A DNA stretch of 37,041 nucleotides from CAYJDG01 sp964368875. GTDB lineage: Bacteria; Pseudomonadota; Alphaproteobacteria; Micavibrionales; Micavibrionaceae. This document shows, piece after piece, positions 24,931-32,240 of this stretch (its first letter is position 1; the number at the start of each line of letters is the position of its first letter). Under the pieces are notes generated by a model that did not search any database, had not been told where the DNA came from, and worked only from the letters and a program-made list of their open reading frames with translations. The position numbers and the translations under genes were made by a program. The stretch is taken from assembly GCA_964368875.1 (NCBI GenBank), contig CAYJDG010000020.1:1-37041 (forward strand), given 5' to 3'.

Positions 24931-25412
24931 CCTTGAGTTGGGGCGGGAAAAGGCATAGGCCAGTTGCGAAGTTTAAGAGAAGCTTGCTGGTCTTGGGAGA
25001 GAGTCTTAAAGACTTCTCCCTGAATGAGCGCAATTATAGTTTCGCAATCTCTTGAGTCGTGACCGCTATCCACAATTGTTGGTCTGTTATCAAAATCGTA
25101 GCCTCGAGGAGAAGAACCCTTGATGAGCAAGTGCAGGGTATTCATGTGCGGCAGAATCCGGATGGAAAGAGGATAGGAATTATGGCCTTCCGTATCTGTT
25201 TTCACCATGATCATTTCAATGGTATCGACATCGGAAAGATCGTGCAGAGTAATGTGGACACCTTGTCCGGCGACACTGAGTTCGCTGAGATCACGGCGCA
25301 ACTTTTGGCAGGCTTTGCGAATAGCTGCAAAACCATTGGAAACTGGCGCTCCTTCACCTGAAAGAGCGCCGCTGGCAGCGGTCGTTAAGCTTTTTCTGTC
25401 CGTTGTGGACAT
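24927..25412 (-). CDS. Small orphan protein, 161 residues
   Basis: I do not recognise it. ATG 25412 is preceded by AAGGTG at a suitable distance. The predicted order is a Ser/Ala-rich N-terminus, an amphipathic helix (FAAIRKACQKLRRDLSELSV), alternating strands (VHITLHDLS, IEMIMVKT, YPLSIRILP, TLHLLIKGS), a charged loop with GHDSRDCE, and a C-terminal helix (IIALIQGEVFKTLSQDQQ) before a Pro-rich tail. It has no signal peptide or membrane helix. The next minus-strand gene (25480-25959) has the same length and order of elements, so they are probably distant paralogues. Its end overlaps the convergent flavoprotein by 4 bp. Confidence 0.7.
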   Translation of the reverse strand: MSTTDRKSLTTAASGALSGEGAPVSNGFAAIRKACQKLRRDLSELSVAGQGVHITLHDLSDVDTIEMIMVKTDTEGHNSYPLSIRILPHMNTLHLLIKGSSPRGYDFDNRPTIVDSGHDSRDCETIIALIQGEVFKTLSQDQQASLKLRNWPMPFPAPTQG

Positions 25413-25479
25413 GGGTCGACACCTTGCGTTCTTGAAAACTAGTGCTTAGTTCTACCAAGTCTATTGAATTATGTCAAAT

Positions 25480-25959
25480 TTATGCGGCGGTAGGTTTTGG
25501 ACCTGCCTCAGGGTTACGAGCTCGGTATGCTTTGAGTGCGGTAAGTTCTTCCTCGGTCAGCTTTGTAAGCAAAGATGCTTCGACTGCGGCGAACATCGTG
25601 CCGTAACTGGCCTGGTGGTAGGTCAGGAGACTTTCCTGATCGCGGGTTACCCCGTGCCGGGGATCGGGCCGGGCTGGTCCCTGTACTTCAATATCGATTT
25701 GGTAAAGATCATCGAGCGTGTCGCGGCGCTGGATTTGAATCAACCAAGGCAAGTGGCATTCCTTCGTTTGGCCGCCGGTTCGGATCAGCTGGGCATGGGT
25801 TATAACTTCGCCGGGAATAATTTTCAGGACCAACTTCTGTTTGGACATGTGCATCAGCTCGGCTGATAAGGCGCGCAATTGGGAATTCAACCGGAGTAGC
25901 GCATCATCAATCGCGTCAACCGGGTGGGCACGAAAATGGGGAGAGGCTCTCTCAGTCAT
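25480..25959 (-). CDS. Small orphan protein, 159 residues, probable paralogue of the next gene
   Basis: Unrecognised. AAGGA nine bases before ATG 25959 supports this start over the GTG at 25965. It has an N-terminal helix (AIDDALLRLNSQLRALSAEL), strands (KLVLKIIPGEV, THAQLIRTGG, PWLIQIQRRD, LYQIDIEVQG), a loop with TRDQE, and a C-terminal helix (MFAAVEASLLTKLTEEELTALKAY). This matches the order and spacing of the neighbouring 161-residue protein. It sits 67 bp upstream of that gene and on the same strand as pgsA and ctrA. It is cytosolic by appearance; no function can be given. Confidence 0.7.
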   Translation of the reverse strand: MTERASPHFRAHPVDAIDDALLRLNSQLRALSAELMHMSKQKLVLKIIPGEVITHAQLIRTGGQTKECHLPWLIQIQRRDTLDDLYQIDIEVQGPARPDPRHGVTRDQESLLTYHQASYGTMFAAVEASLLTKLTEEELTALKAYRARNPEAGPKPTAA

Positions 25960-26032
25960 GGTCACACATCCTTCTTTTGGGGATGATTTACCAGATTTAG
26001 ACCGAAAAAATCAAGAATTATGTAATTATACC

Positions 26033-26584
26033 TTAGGAGAGGTGCTTAAATGCCGTTTTTAGATAGGTCCACCCGGTGATTATCGTCAGCGCCGTGGCGA
26101 TAACCAGTCCGGTCAGACCGACGGTGGTGGTGAGAGGCCAGATCTGATCTCCGAAACGGCCCATCAGCAGGAAGCCGAGCGCCACCATCTGAATGGTTGT
26201 TTTCCATTTGCCAAGCGGGGAGACGGGAACCTGGATATTCTTGGGACCAAGAAACTCACGCAGTCCCGAGATCAGAAATTCCCGCGCCAGAATAAGTATA
26301 GCCGGTATTAACCATACCCCCTGCAGCGTGCCATTGGCGACGAGCATCAGCAGAATGGTCATGACGAAAATCTTGTCTGCAATTGGATCAAGAAACGTCC
26401 CGAAGGGCGACTGTACTTTGAAGTGACGCGCTGCCATGCCATCAAGCCAGTCAGTGAGCGCCCCGGCAATATAAAGGCCGAGTGCGATCCACGATGCCCA
26501 GAGAGTCTCAAGCATCATCAGGCCGATGATGGGGGGCAGCACAAGCAGGCGTCCGAGTGTCAGGATGTTTGGCAGATGGCGCAT
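26033..26584 (-). CDS. pgsA: CDP-diacylglycerol-glycerol-3-phosphate 3-phosphatidyltransferase
   Basis: Makes phosphatidylglycerol phosphate in the inner membrane. The 183-residue protein carries the CDP-alcohol phosphotransferase signature DWLDGMAARHFKVQSPFGTFLDPIADK (split here: DWLDGMAAR, then GTFLDPIAD), with all the required Asp and Gly/Arg residues. The N-terminus NILTLGRLLVLPPIIGLM and the later REFLISGLREF and PLGKWKTTIQM are typical of PgsA. Four to five hydrophobic segments are seen. It lies downstream of ctrA, separated by a strong terminator, so it needs its own promoter. Confidence 0.95.
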   Translation of the reverse strand: MRHLPNILTLGRLLVLPPIIGLMMLETLWASWIALGLYIAGALTDWLDGMAARHFKVQSPFGTFLDPIADKIFVMTILLMLVANGTLQGVWLIPAILILAREFLISGLREFLGPKNIQVPVSPLGKWKTTIQMVALGFLLMGRFGDQIWPLTTTVGLTGLVIATALTIITGWTYLKTAFKHLS

Positions 26585-26631
26585 AGCGGTCTTATAAAGG
26601 GTTTTTAAAAAGTTTGTACCGGAAATTCAGT

Positions 26632-26658
26632 AAAAAAGCGGCCTTAAGCCGCTTTTTT
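26632..26658. terminator. Bidirectional terminator after ctrA
   Basis: The stem GCGGC / GCCGC, extended by A6 / T6 pairing, encloses a 5-base loop. Both strands end in a run of T, and it lies 21 bp beyond the ctrA stop. Confidence 0.88.
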
Positions 26659-26679
26659 GAAAAAGATACATGGCAAGCT

Positions 26680-27387
26680 CTAGGCGTTAACCGCTTTGGC
26701 TTTCTCACCGCCAGCTGGTTCGCGCAGGACATACCCACGTCCCCATACGGTTTCGATATAGTTTTCGCCACCGGCTGCCTGCTCAAGTTTCTTGCGCAGC
26801 TTACAGATAAAGACGTCGATGATTTTGACTTCAGGCTCGTCCATGCCGCCATACAGGTGGTTAAGGAACATTTCCTTGGTCAGCGTTGTGCCTTTACGCA
26901 GGGCGAGGAGTTCAAGAATGCCGTATTCTTTGCCGGTCAGGTGAACAGGTTTGCCGTCGACTTCGACGGTGCGGCTGTCGAGATTGACCGTCACGCGGCC
27001 AATCTTGATCTGGCTCTGGGCATGGCCCTGTGAGCGGCGAACGATAGCTTTGATACGGGCGAGGAGTTCCTGCTTGTCGAATGGCTTGGTCAGGTAATCA
27101 TCGGCACCGAAGCCGAGACCTTTGATTTTGCTGTCGAGCTCGGCGAGGCCGGAGAGGATCAGGATCGGTACATTGACCTTATCGGAGCGGAGCTTCTTCA
27201 GAACTTCGTACCCATGCATATCGGGCAACATAAGATCGAGAATAATGATGTCGTACTCATAAAATTTGCCAAGTTCGTAAGCATCTTCACCGAGATCGGT
27301 GGTTTCGATGATGTAACCCTCGGACTTGAGGATCATCTCGATACTTTTGGCGGTCGAGCTATCGTCTTCTACAAGCAGAACGCGCAT
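26680..27387 (-). CDS. ctrA: Cell-cycle master response regulator CtrA
   Basis: An OmpR-type regulator controlling cell cycle, flagellar and envelope genes in alphaproteobacteria. The 235-residue protein has receiver-domain landmarks MRVLLVEDDSSTAKSIE, the phospho-acceptor D51 in IIILDLMLPDMHGYEV, and K in YLTKPFDKQELLARIKAIVRRSQGH. The DNA-binding domain contains HLTGKEYGILELLALRKG, TKEMFLNHLYGGMDEPEVKIIDVFICKLRKKL and YIETVWGRGYVLR. These are close to the well-known CtrA sequence. The C-terminus is AVNA; Caulobacter CtrA ends in the Ala-Ala degron. GGAG lies six bases before the ATG. The upstream region has six TTAA half-sites, suggesting autoregulation. ChpT, which phosphorylates CtrA, is encoded in the same window. 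Confidence 0.97.
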   Translation of the reverse strand: MRVLLVEDDSSTAKSIEMILKSEGYIIETTDLGEDAYELGKFYEYDIIILDLMLPDMHGYEVLKKLRSDKVNVPILILSGLAELDSKIKGLGFGADDYLTKPFDKQELLARIKAIVRRSQGHAQSQIKIGRVTVNLDSRTVEVDGKPVHLTGKEYGILELLALRKGTTLTKEMFLNHLYGGMDEPEVKIIDVFICKLRKKLEQAAGGENYIETVWGRGYVLREPAGGEKAKAVNA

Positions 27388-27428
27388 GGGTTTCTCCGGA
27401 CTGTTTCTTCAGGGTGGTTGCGGTTATG

Positions 27429-27481
27429 TTAAAGTTTATTAAGGTCTATATTAACAAATATTAACAAGGTTAACAAATTAA
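27429..27481 (-). promoter_or_regulatory. Array of TTAA (CtrA-type) half-sites in the ctrA upstream region
   Basis: TTAA occurs at 27429, 27439, 27451, 27461, 27470 and 27478, with another at 27541. Three of these are TTAACAA repeats (27451, 27461, 27470) spaced 10 and 9 bp. The CtrA consensus in Caulobacter is TTAA-N7-TTAA; here the neighbouring half-sites are spaced N6, N8, N6, N5 and N4. The array lies 42-94 bp upstream of the ctrA start and is shared with the divergent orphan genes. Confidence 0.55.
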
Positions 27482-27635
27482 TTTTTGACCCGGTTTGTTC
27501 AGTTCGTTCCGTAAAGGAATTTTTGATGAAAAATAGTTTATTAAAAATCAATGGGTTAGCTTGACGCACGAATATTTGACATAGTCCATGGGATTTGCAA
27601 GTATCCGTTCTGTTGAGTAGAGGGTCATACATAAA

Positions 27636-28691
27636 ATGAGTACGCTGCCCGGGATAGAAGAGCGCTTCGCGCCGTACCGTGCCGTTATGGTCGAATTTGC
27701 CGCCGAGATGCAAACGCGGATCGCGCTGATTCGCCACCTCTCTGCCGAATTCACGATTGCCCAGCGCCCTCCGCAGGCCCAATGGGGGCATAAACTTTTC
27801 ACCATTCTCGACAACCTGCTCGATCCGCATGAATTGAGAATTCCTCCCTATGAAGGATTTGTCGACGCGGAAGAGTTACGCACGCGCGTTCCACATTTTC
27901 AAGTGAGCGAAGTTCACCGCCCGGCGCGGCGCGAAGGCGACATTAAAACGAATACGCTGGAGGCTTTGGCCATCTCGGCTCTGCACTTCAATGGTGGAAA
28001 AACCGCACGCATGATGCTTAAGCCCGGCGGCGATGGCACGGCGTGTGAAATAGTCGATGGAATGGATATGCGCAATTTTGGATCACCCGAGCATCTTGCG
28101 TCTTATTTGCGCGATGTCTGGTTCGATCACGTTGCCGGTCACTACGCGTATGTGGCTCCAGTTGCAAAAAAAGAACCTCACACCGATCCGAACATCGATG
28201 CCGACTTCGTTCCGTACGTCGCCGTGGCAGAAGAATTTTTCGCCAGGATGCAAGACCGCATCGCCATGATCGAACAGATTTCACCGGACCTAAACCCGGA
28301 TCAAAGATCGCTTGTCGATCTGGCTGTAGATTTTCTGAAGGAGGCGGTTGGTGAAACCGAGACTGCCCCCATACAGGATGGCCCTCGCATGCATATAAAT
28401 ACTCGCCGCAATCCAATGAGCACAGTAATCAGTCTCGCCCCCGGTTTTGATCCGCGCTACCCGCACAACCGCGAGCCGATCATCGGTTCTGCTTCGATTA
28501 TCAAGGATACGGTCACCGGGGTGATCAGTCTCCACGAACGACGTGACGATGCCTATGGCGATGATCCGACTACGCGTCTGACGGATCTGAAATCTCCACA
28601 GGATCTCGCCGTTGCTCTTGAACAATGGTTTGCCATGACCGGAGGCTATTACGCTCCGGTGGTAAGACCTCGGCCAAGCATGGGAGTCTAA
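27636..28691 (+). CDS. Orphan protein with two copies of a novel domain (copies 1 and 2)
   Basis: Unrecognised, 351 residues. It consists of two copies of one domain, at about 11-176 and 191-343. Each begins with a helix of the form F-x-PY-x2-V-x4-F-x3-MQ-x-RI-x-LI (FAPYRAVMVEFAAEMQTRIALI; FVPYVAVAEEFFARMQDRIAMI), continues through a variable beta-rich middle, and ends in a helix and tail (LASYLRDVWFDHVAGHYAYVAP; LAVALEQWFAMTGGYYAPVV). It has no signal peptide, membrane helix or cysteine-based site. Purine-rich AGAGGG lies about 13 bases before the ATG. It diverges from ctrA. The next two genes carry copies 3 and 4 and follow closely, so the three form an operon. A regulatory or structural role is open. 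Confidence 0.78.
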   Translation: MSTLPGIEERFAPYRAVMVEFAAEMQTRIALIRHLSAEFTIAQRPPQAQWGHKLFTILDNLLDPHELRIPPYEGFVDAEELRTRVPHFQVSEVHRPARREGDIKTNTLEALAISALHFNGGKTARMMLKPGGDGTACEIVDGMDMRNFGSPEHLASYLRDVWFDHVAGHYAYVAPVAKKEPHTDPNIDADFVPYVAVAEEFFARMQDRIAMIEQISPDLNPDQRSLVDLAVDFLKEAVGETETAPIQDGPRMHINTRRNPMSTVISLAPGFDPRYPHNREPIIGSASIIKDTVTGVISLHERRDDAYGDDPTTRLTDLKSPQDLAVALEQWFAMTGGYYAPVVRPRPSMGV

Positions 28692-29816
28692 TAATGGGTG
28701 CTATGCCAACAGCAATCGAAGCTTTCCGCGACTGGCTGACTATTCCAGCCGACGATCAGACGTGTCTAAGGGCCATGCTCGCGCCATATGAGGGCGTCGC
28801 CGAAAACTTTGTTACAGCCATGCAACAGCGCATGGTGCTCGTCCGCGCTGTCTGTGACAGCCAAGTTCCTTATATCGATAACCTGCTCGCGCTGTTTTCG
28901 GGTGCGGTCGAAAGAAAACTGGAAGCTGCGCAAGGGCGTAAAGGGGATTATTTGACTTTGCAAAGCCATCGTAACTTTCCTGAACCGACTGGCCGTGGGC
29001 ATCTGACGCTGCAGCCCGCGTCGGTGGCGATCAGCCGGACTATTTCGTTCTATGACGCGGGACTTAAAACAACGCACGAGCTTACTATAAGCATCAACCG
29101 AGCCAGCGGTGACGCTGGGATTGATACACGGAGCTATTCCGACGAAAACCGCTTTGTTGTGCCCACGGGCGAACGCTGCGTCACGCCAATCGAAGCCCCT
29201 GCACAATTACAGGCCGCACTGGAACGCTGGTTTAAATCTGTTGCCGGATATTATGCCCCGGTTGCGCCTGACCTGATCCGCCAACCCAGATAGAAACATG
29301 ACAGGAGTTGCCACAATGACCGAAAAGAGCCTTATCATTTCCCCGGATTTCGAACCGTACAACCTTGCCGTCGCCGAATTTATTGAACGGACGCGCACAC
29401 GGATCGAGCTGTTGCAGGCCATCTCCCCGGAACTCAATGTATCTCAACGCTCTCTTTTTGATCGGGCAGCAGATGAATTGAAGGCGGTATTCACTGGACA
29501 GGTGCAGTATCCTCCGACTGCGGCAATCGGAATGAATCATCGCCTCGGCAATCCATTGCGCTGTGAGGTTTACTTCGAACCCTGCGGCGGACATAAGCCC
29601 CTTGCCGGTCACGATCCGCTGATCCATGCCGTGACGATTGAACTCAGCCCGGTTCAGGACATCGTCACCATGACGTTCGATTCGTATGTCGAAGGCAATC
29701 ACGACAATCCCCAGCGGGCTGTCACACAAGTGATGTCCCCGGGAGGTCTGGGCAAGGTTCTCGATAGCTGGTTCCAAAGCGTCGGCGGAACTTACCGGTA
29801 TGTCGTACCAACTGCG
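27666..29816 (+). repeat. Four tandem copies of a diverged protein domain
   Basis: Copies at about 27666-28163, 28206-28664, 28778-29269 and 29349-29816, each 150-170 codons. All share a starting PY followed by a helix with R-I/M-x-L-I/V, and a final W-F-x2-V/T-x-G-Y/T-Y motif before PV or VP. The similarity is seen only in protein, not in DNA, so the duplications are old. Confidence 0.75.
28694..29293 (+). CDS. Orphan protein with the novel domain (copy 3)
   Basis: Unrecognised, 199 residues. ATG 28694 lies 2 bp after the stop of the preceding gene, with GGGAG in the end of that gene as ribosome site; ATG 28703 is an alternative. The N-terminal 25 residues (AIEAFRDWLTIPADDQTC) are extra. 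The domain follows: LAPYEGVAENFVTAMQQRMVLV, a middle with GHLTLQPASVAISRTISFY and HELTISINRASG, and the end LQAALERWFKSVAGYYAPVAP. The ending is almost identical in pattern to copy 2. The function is unknown; it is very probably co-expressed and may interact with its neighbours. Confidence 0.78.
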   Translation: MGAMPTAIEAFRDWLTIPADDQTCLRAMLAPYEGVAENFVTAMQQRMVLVRAVCDSQVPYIDNLLALFSGAVERKLEAAQGRKGDYLTLQSHRNFPEPTGRGHLTLQPASVAISRTISFYDAGLKTTHELTISINRASGDAGIDTRSYSDENRFVVPTGERCVTPIEAPAQLQAALERWFKSVAGYYAPVAPDLIRQPR

Positions 29817-29861
29817 CAGCAAGCGCAGAAATTTAAAATCTGGCAGTACGACGCAGCTTAA
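29316..29861 (+). CDS. Orphan protein with the novel domain (copy 4)
   Basis: Unrecognised, 181 residues. AGGAG eight bases before ATG 29316 makes this the start rather than ATG 29298. The domain runs DFEPYNLAVAEFIERTRTRIELLQAISPEL, then QRSLFDRAADELKAVFTG (close to QRSLVDLAVDFLKEAVGE in copy 2), a beta-rich middle (LRCEVYFEPCGG, HAVTIELSPVQDIVTMTF) and VLDSWFQSVGGTYRYVVP. A short charged tail (AQKFKIWQYDAA) is added. It is the last gene before fliI, with 54 bp between. Copies 2 and 4 share the helix after ISP(E/D)L more than the others, suggesting a closer relation. Confidence 0.78.
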   Translation: MTEKSLIISPDFEPYNLAVAEFIERTRTRIELLQAISPELNVSQRSLFDRAADELKAVFTGQVQYPPTAAIGMNHRLGNPLRCEVYFEPCGGHKPLAGHDPLIHAVTIELSPVQDIVTMTFDSYVEGNHDNPQRAVTQVMSPGGLGKVLDSWFQSVGGTYRYVVPTAQQAQKFKIWQYDAA

Positions 29862-29915
29862 GCATATCCATCATAAGGGTTGGGCGGGTAAACGTGTTCA
29901 TGGTAGTCTGATTCT

Positions 29916-31268
29916 ATGGACCGCCTAGCCGAAAAAGCCTCCGCCCGCATCACCGCGATTCCCGATCATGAAGTCTTCGGGAAGGTTACAAAGCTGCTTG
30001 GTCTTCTGATAGAGATCACCGGCTTTGGCAGCGATCTGGCGATTGGCTCGATGGTGGAGCTTGTTCCCAATAAAACCACCCGCATTCCCTGCGAGGTCGT
30101 CGGCTTTAAAGACAGCCGCGCTTTGCTCATGCCGTTTGGCACACTGGAAGGTGTCGGGCTTGGCTGTAAAGCCGTGCTGCTTGGCAATCGGGCGAGCGTA
30201 TCGCCGACGGATCGCTGGCTCGGGCGCGTCATCAATGCACTGGCGCAACCAATTGATGGGCTCGGGCCGTTGCCGGAAGGCGCGGAACCGATATTGCTTA
30301 AAAATTCAGCGCCGCCCGCGCATACGCGCCAGCGCGTCGGCAAAAAACTCGATCTCGGTGTACGCTGTGTAAATTCCTTTGCGGCGATCTGTAAAGGCCA
30401 GCGTATGGGTATCTTCGCCGGTTCGGGCGTCGGGAAGTCTGTATTGCTCTCGATGATGGCACGCTACACAGAGGCAGAGGTTATCATCATCGGGTTGGTC
30501 GGCGAACGTGGCCGCGAAGTGCAGGAGTTTCTTGCTGACGATTTAGGAGAAGAAGGTCTCAAGCGCGCCGTGGTGATTGTCGCGACAGGAGATGAGCCTG
30601 CGCTGATGCGCCGCCAATCGGCTTATCTGACGCTGGCAGTCGCCGAGTATTTCCGCAAGCAGGGCAAGCAGGTTCTCTGCCTGATGGACTCGGTTACGCG
30701 CTTTGCCATGGCTCACCGCGAAATCGGCCTCTCCGCAGGCGAGCCACCGACTTCGAAAGGCTATCCACCGACGACGTTTGGTGAACTCGCCCGCTTGCTG
30801 GAGCGCGCAGGACCTGGGCCGCAGGGCGAAGGCTCGATCACAGGACTATTCACCGTGCTCGTTGAGGGCGATGATCATAACGAGCCCGTCGCCGACGCGG
30901 TGCGCGGTATTGTCGACGGACACATTGTGATGGAGCGCGAGATTGCCGACCGGGGCCGCTATCCGGCGATGAATGTTCTCAAATCGATTTCACGTTCTCT
31001 GCCTGCAGCTTTCACCGAGCATCAGAATGCGATTGCGCGGCGCGCGCGTCAGCTGATCAGCGCGTATGAAAATATGGCTGAGTTGATCCGTCTAGGTGCA
31101 TACCGCAAAGGCAGTGATCCGAATGTCGACGAAGCGATCCGGTTGTATCCCAAGATAGAAGAATTCCTGACGCAATTGAAAGATGATCATTCGAGCATCG
31201 ATGAAGGCTTTGAAATGCTCGCCGAAATTGTCGGTCTGGAATACGTCCCCGAAGGCGGTAATAACTAA
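29916..31268 (+). CDS. fliI: Flagellum-specific ATPase FliI
   Basis: The ATPase of the flagellar type III export apparatus, working as a hexamer with FliH and FliJ at the inner membrane. The 450-residue protein has the F1-beta-like fold with Walker A GSGVGKSV (169-176), GLVGERGREVQEF, Walker B VLCLMDSVTRFAMAHREI, the family segment GYPPTTFGELARLLERAG, GSITGLFTVLVEGDDHNEPV and DGHIVMEREIADRGRYPA. These identify FliI against ATP synthase beta or Rho. No fliH is seen next to it. It is followed by csbD and two orphan genes before fliJ, an unusual separation. Confidence 0.96.
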   Translation: MDRLAEKASARITAIPDHEVFGKVTKLLGLLIEITGFGSDLAIGSMVELVPNKTTRIPCEVVGFKDSRALLMPFGTLEGVGLGCKAVLLGNRASVSPTDRWLGRVINALAQPIDGLGPLPEGAEPILLKNSAPPAHTRQRVGKKLDLGVRCVNSFAAICKGQRMGIFAGSGVGKSVLLSMMARYTEAEVIIIGLVGERGREVQEFLADDLGEEGLKRAVVIVATGDEPALMRRQSAYLTLAVAEYFRKQGKQVLCLMDSVTRFAMAHREIGLSAGEPPTSKGYPPTTFGELARLLERAGPGPQGEGSITGLFTVLVEGDDHNEPVADAVRGIVDGHIVMEREIADRGRYPAMNVLKSISRSLPAAFTEHQNAIARRARQLISAYENMAELIRLGAYRKGSDPNVDEAIRLYPKIEEFLTQLKDDHSSIDEGFEMLAEIVGLEYVPEGGNN

Positions 31269-31309
31269 GCCCTGTGAATTGTTCCCTGCGAATGAAAATA
31301 TTTAATCCC

Positions 31310-31335
31310 GGAACCGACAGACATGCTGGTGGGTT
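31310..31335 (+). promoter_or_regulatory. Possible EcfG-type general stress promoter of csbD
   Basis: GGAAC (31310-31314), a 17-base spacer, then GGTT (31332-31335). The alphaproteobacterial EcfG consensus is GGAAC-N16/17-CGTT, so this differs by one base. It lies 36 bases before the start of csbD, a typical member of general stress regulons. Confidence 0.45.
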
Positions 31336-31370
31336 TGTAAGGCATACAATTTTCACCAAGGAGACTTAAA

Positions 31371-31553
31371 ATGGGTAATGTATCAGACAAAGCAAAAGGT
31401 TATGCCAACGAAGCCATTGGCAATGTTAAACAAGGCGTAGGCAAAGCTGTCGGTAACGACCGTATGCGCGCTGAAGGCGCTGCTCAGGAAGCTCTCGGCG
31501 AAGGCCAACAAGCTGTCGGCAAAGCCAAAAAAGCGATCAAAGACACTCTCTAA
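31371..31553 (+). CDS. CsbD family stress protein
   Basis: A 60-residue hydrophilic protein, VSDKAKGYANEAIGNVKQGVG, then KAVGNDRMRAEGAAQEALGEG and a Lys-rich end, matching the CsbD family (NxxxGxxKxxxGxxxGxxxLxxxGxxQxxxGxxQ). It has a strong AAGGAG eight bases before the ATG and its own terminator, so it is a separate unit inside the flagellar region. The biochemical function of CsbD proteins is unknown; they are induced by general stress in several bacteria. A near-consensus EcfG promoter precedes it. Confidence 0.93.
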   Translation: MGNVSDKAKGYANEAIGNVKQGVGKAVGNDRMRAEGAAQEALGEGQQAVGKAKKAIKDTL

Positions 31554-31570
31554 TCAGAGTGTTTGCGATG

Positions 31571-31599
31571 AAAAGGCCCGCTTCACAGCGGGCTTTTTT
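31571..31599 (+). terminator. Terminator of csbD
   Basis: The stem GCCCGCT / AGCGGGC closes the loop TCAC, flanked by AAAAG on the left and six T on the right. It cuts the plus-strand run between csbD and the orphan-fliJ group, which therefore needs its own promoter. Confidence 0.9.
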
Positions 31600-31664
31600 C
31601 ATTAAATTTTGCATATTCTAAAGTCTTGTCATAAGCTCCGTTCGCTAACAACGGATCTTGTGTA

Positions 31665-32240
31665 ATGTCTAAACTGCTTATCAACGTGATCGGCAATCTT
31701 GGCCGCCAATATGAACTTTGCGCCAATGACTCTGCGTGCCCGGAACAGCTATTCGATCATCTGCAGAGCTCATTTGAAAAGTTTGCGCAGATACTCAATC
31801 TCGACAATTACATGATCGGCAGTGATGTGCGTCTAAAGATTACGCGCGATAAGAACAGCTTCGCCTTTGCATTTGGGATCGTCAATCCCAGTGTTTCCGA
31901 AGACGTATTCGAGCGCGTTATGAATTGCACCAAACTGACATATCGGCCAGAGGCGAATGCCTATAATCTGACACATAACTGGCATGACCCCAAGACTGGC
32001 AAGCTGGATGCGACGGATGTCTATGATTACGGTGTTACTTATCACGATATCAGGATGATCCATTTTTTATGTATGTCGGCTATTTACACTACGCTTGAGG
32101 GCGATAGCAGAAATATTGAGATGCTCGATCCGCTTCACTTTGGCATTTATAAAGACATGCACAGTAATGAATGCAGCCTAAAAAGAATGATACTCGGGCC
32201 GCGTCTCGCGATGATACCTGCGTCAGGAGACGCGCCGTGA
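31665..32240 (+). CDS. Orphan protein, 191 residues
   Basis: Unrecognised. MSKLLINVIGNLGRQYELC may be a short strand-helix start rather than a signal peptide. A helix (CPEQLFDHLQSSFEKFAQIL) follows, then beta strands (DVRLKITRDKNSFAFAFGIVNP), a Tyr/His/Asp-rich middle (NLTHNWHDPKTGKLDATDVYDYGVTYHDI) and a helix (RMIHFLCMSAIYTTLEG). No ribosome site is evident. It overlaps the next gene by 4 bp (GTGA), so the two products are translationally coupled and perhaps form a complex. It begins 65 bp after the csbD terminator and leads into fliJ. Confidence 0.7.
   Translation: MSKLLINVIGNLGRQYELCANDSACPEQLFDHLQSSFEKFAQILNLDNYMIGSDVRLKITRDKNSFAFAFGIVNPSVSEDVFERVMNCTKLTYRPEANAYNLTHNWHDPKTGKLDATDVYDYGVTYHDIRMIHFLCMSAIYTTLEGDSRNIEMLDPLHFGIYKDMHSNECSLKRMILGPRLAMIPASGDAP

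Noticed and set aside
26614..27033. 139-codon plus-strand frame opposite ctrA
   Set aside because: It begins in the terminator region and runs antisense to ctrA.
27451..27476. TTAACAA repeats as a CRISPR or iteron origin
   Set aside because: The units are only 7 bases with no spacers, there is no replication gene nearby, and the location upstream of ctrA favours regulator sites.
27429..27830. 133-codon minus-strand frame across the ctrA upstream region
   Set aside because: It overlaps the first copy of the novel domain and the TTAA array. The C-terminal part is translated AT-rich intergenic DNA.
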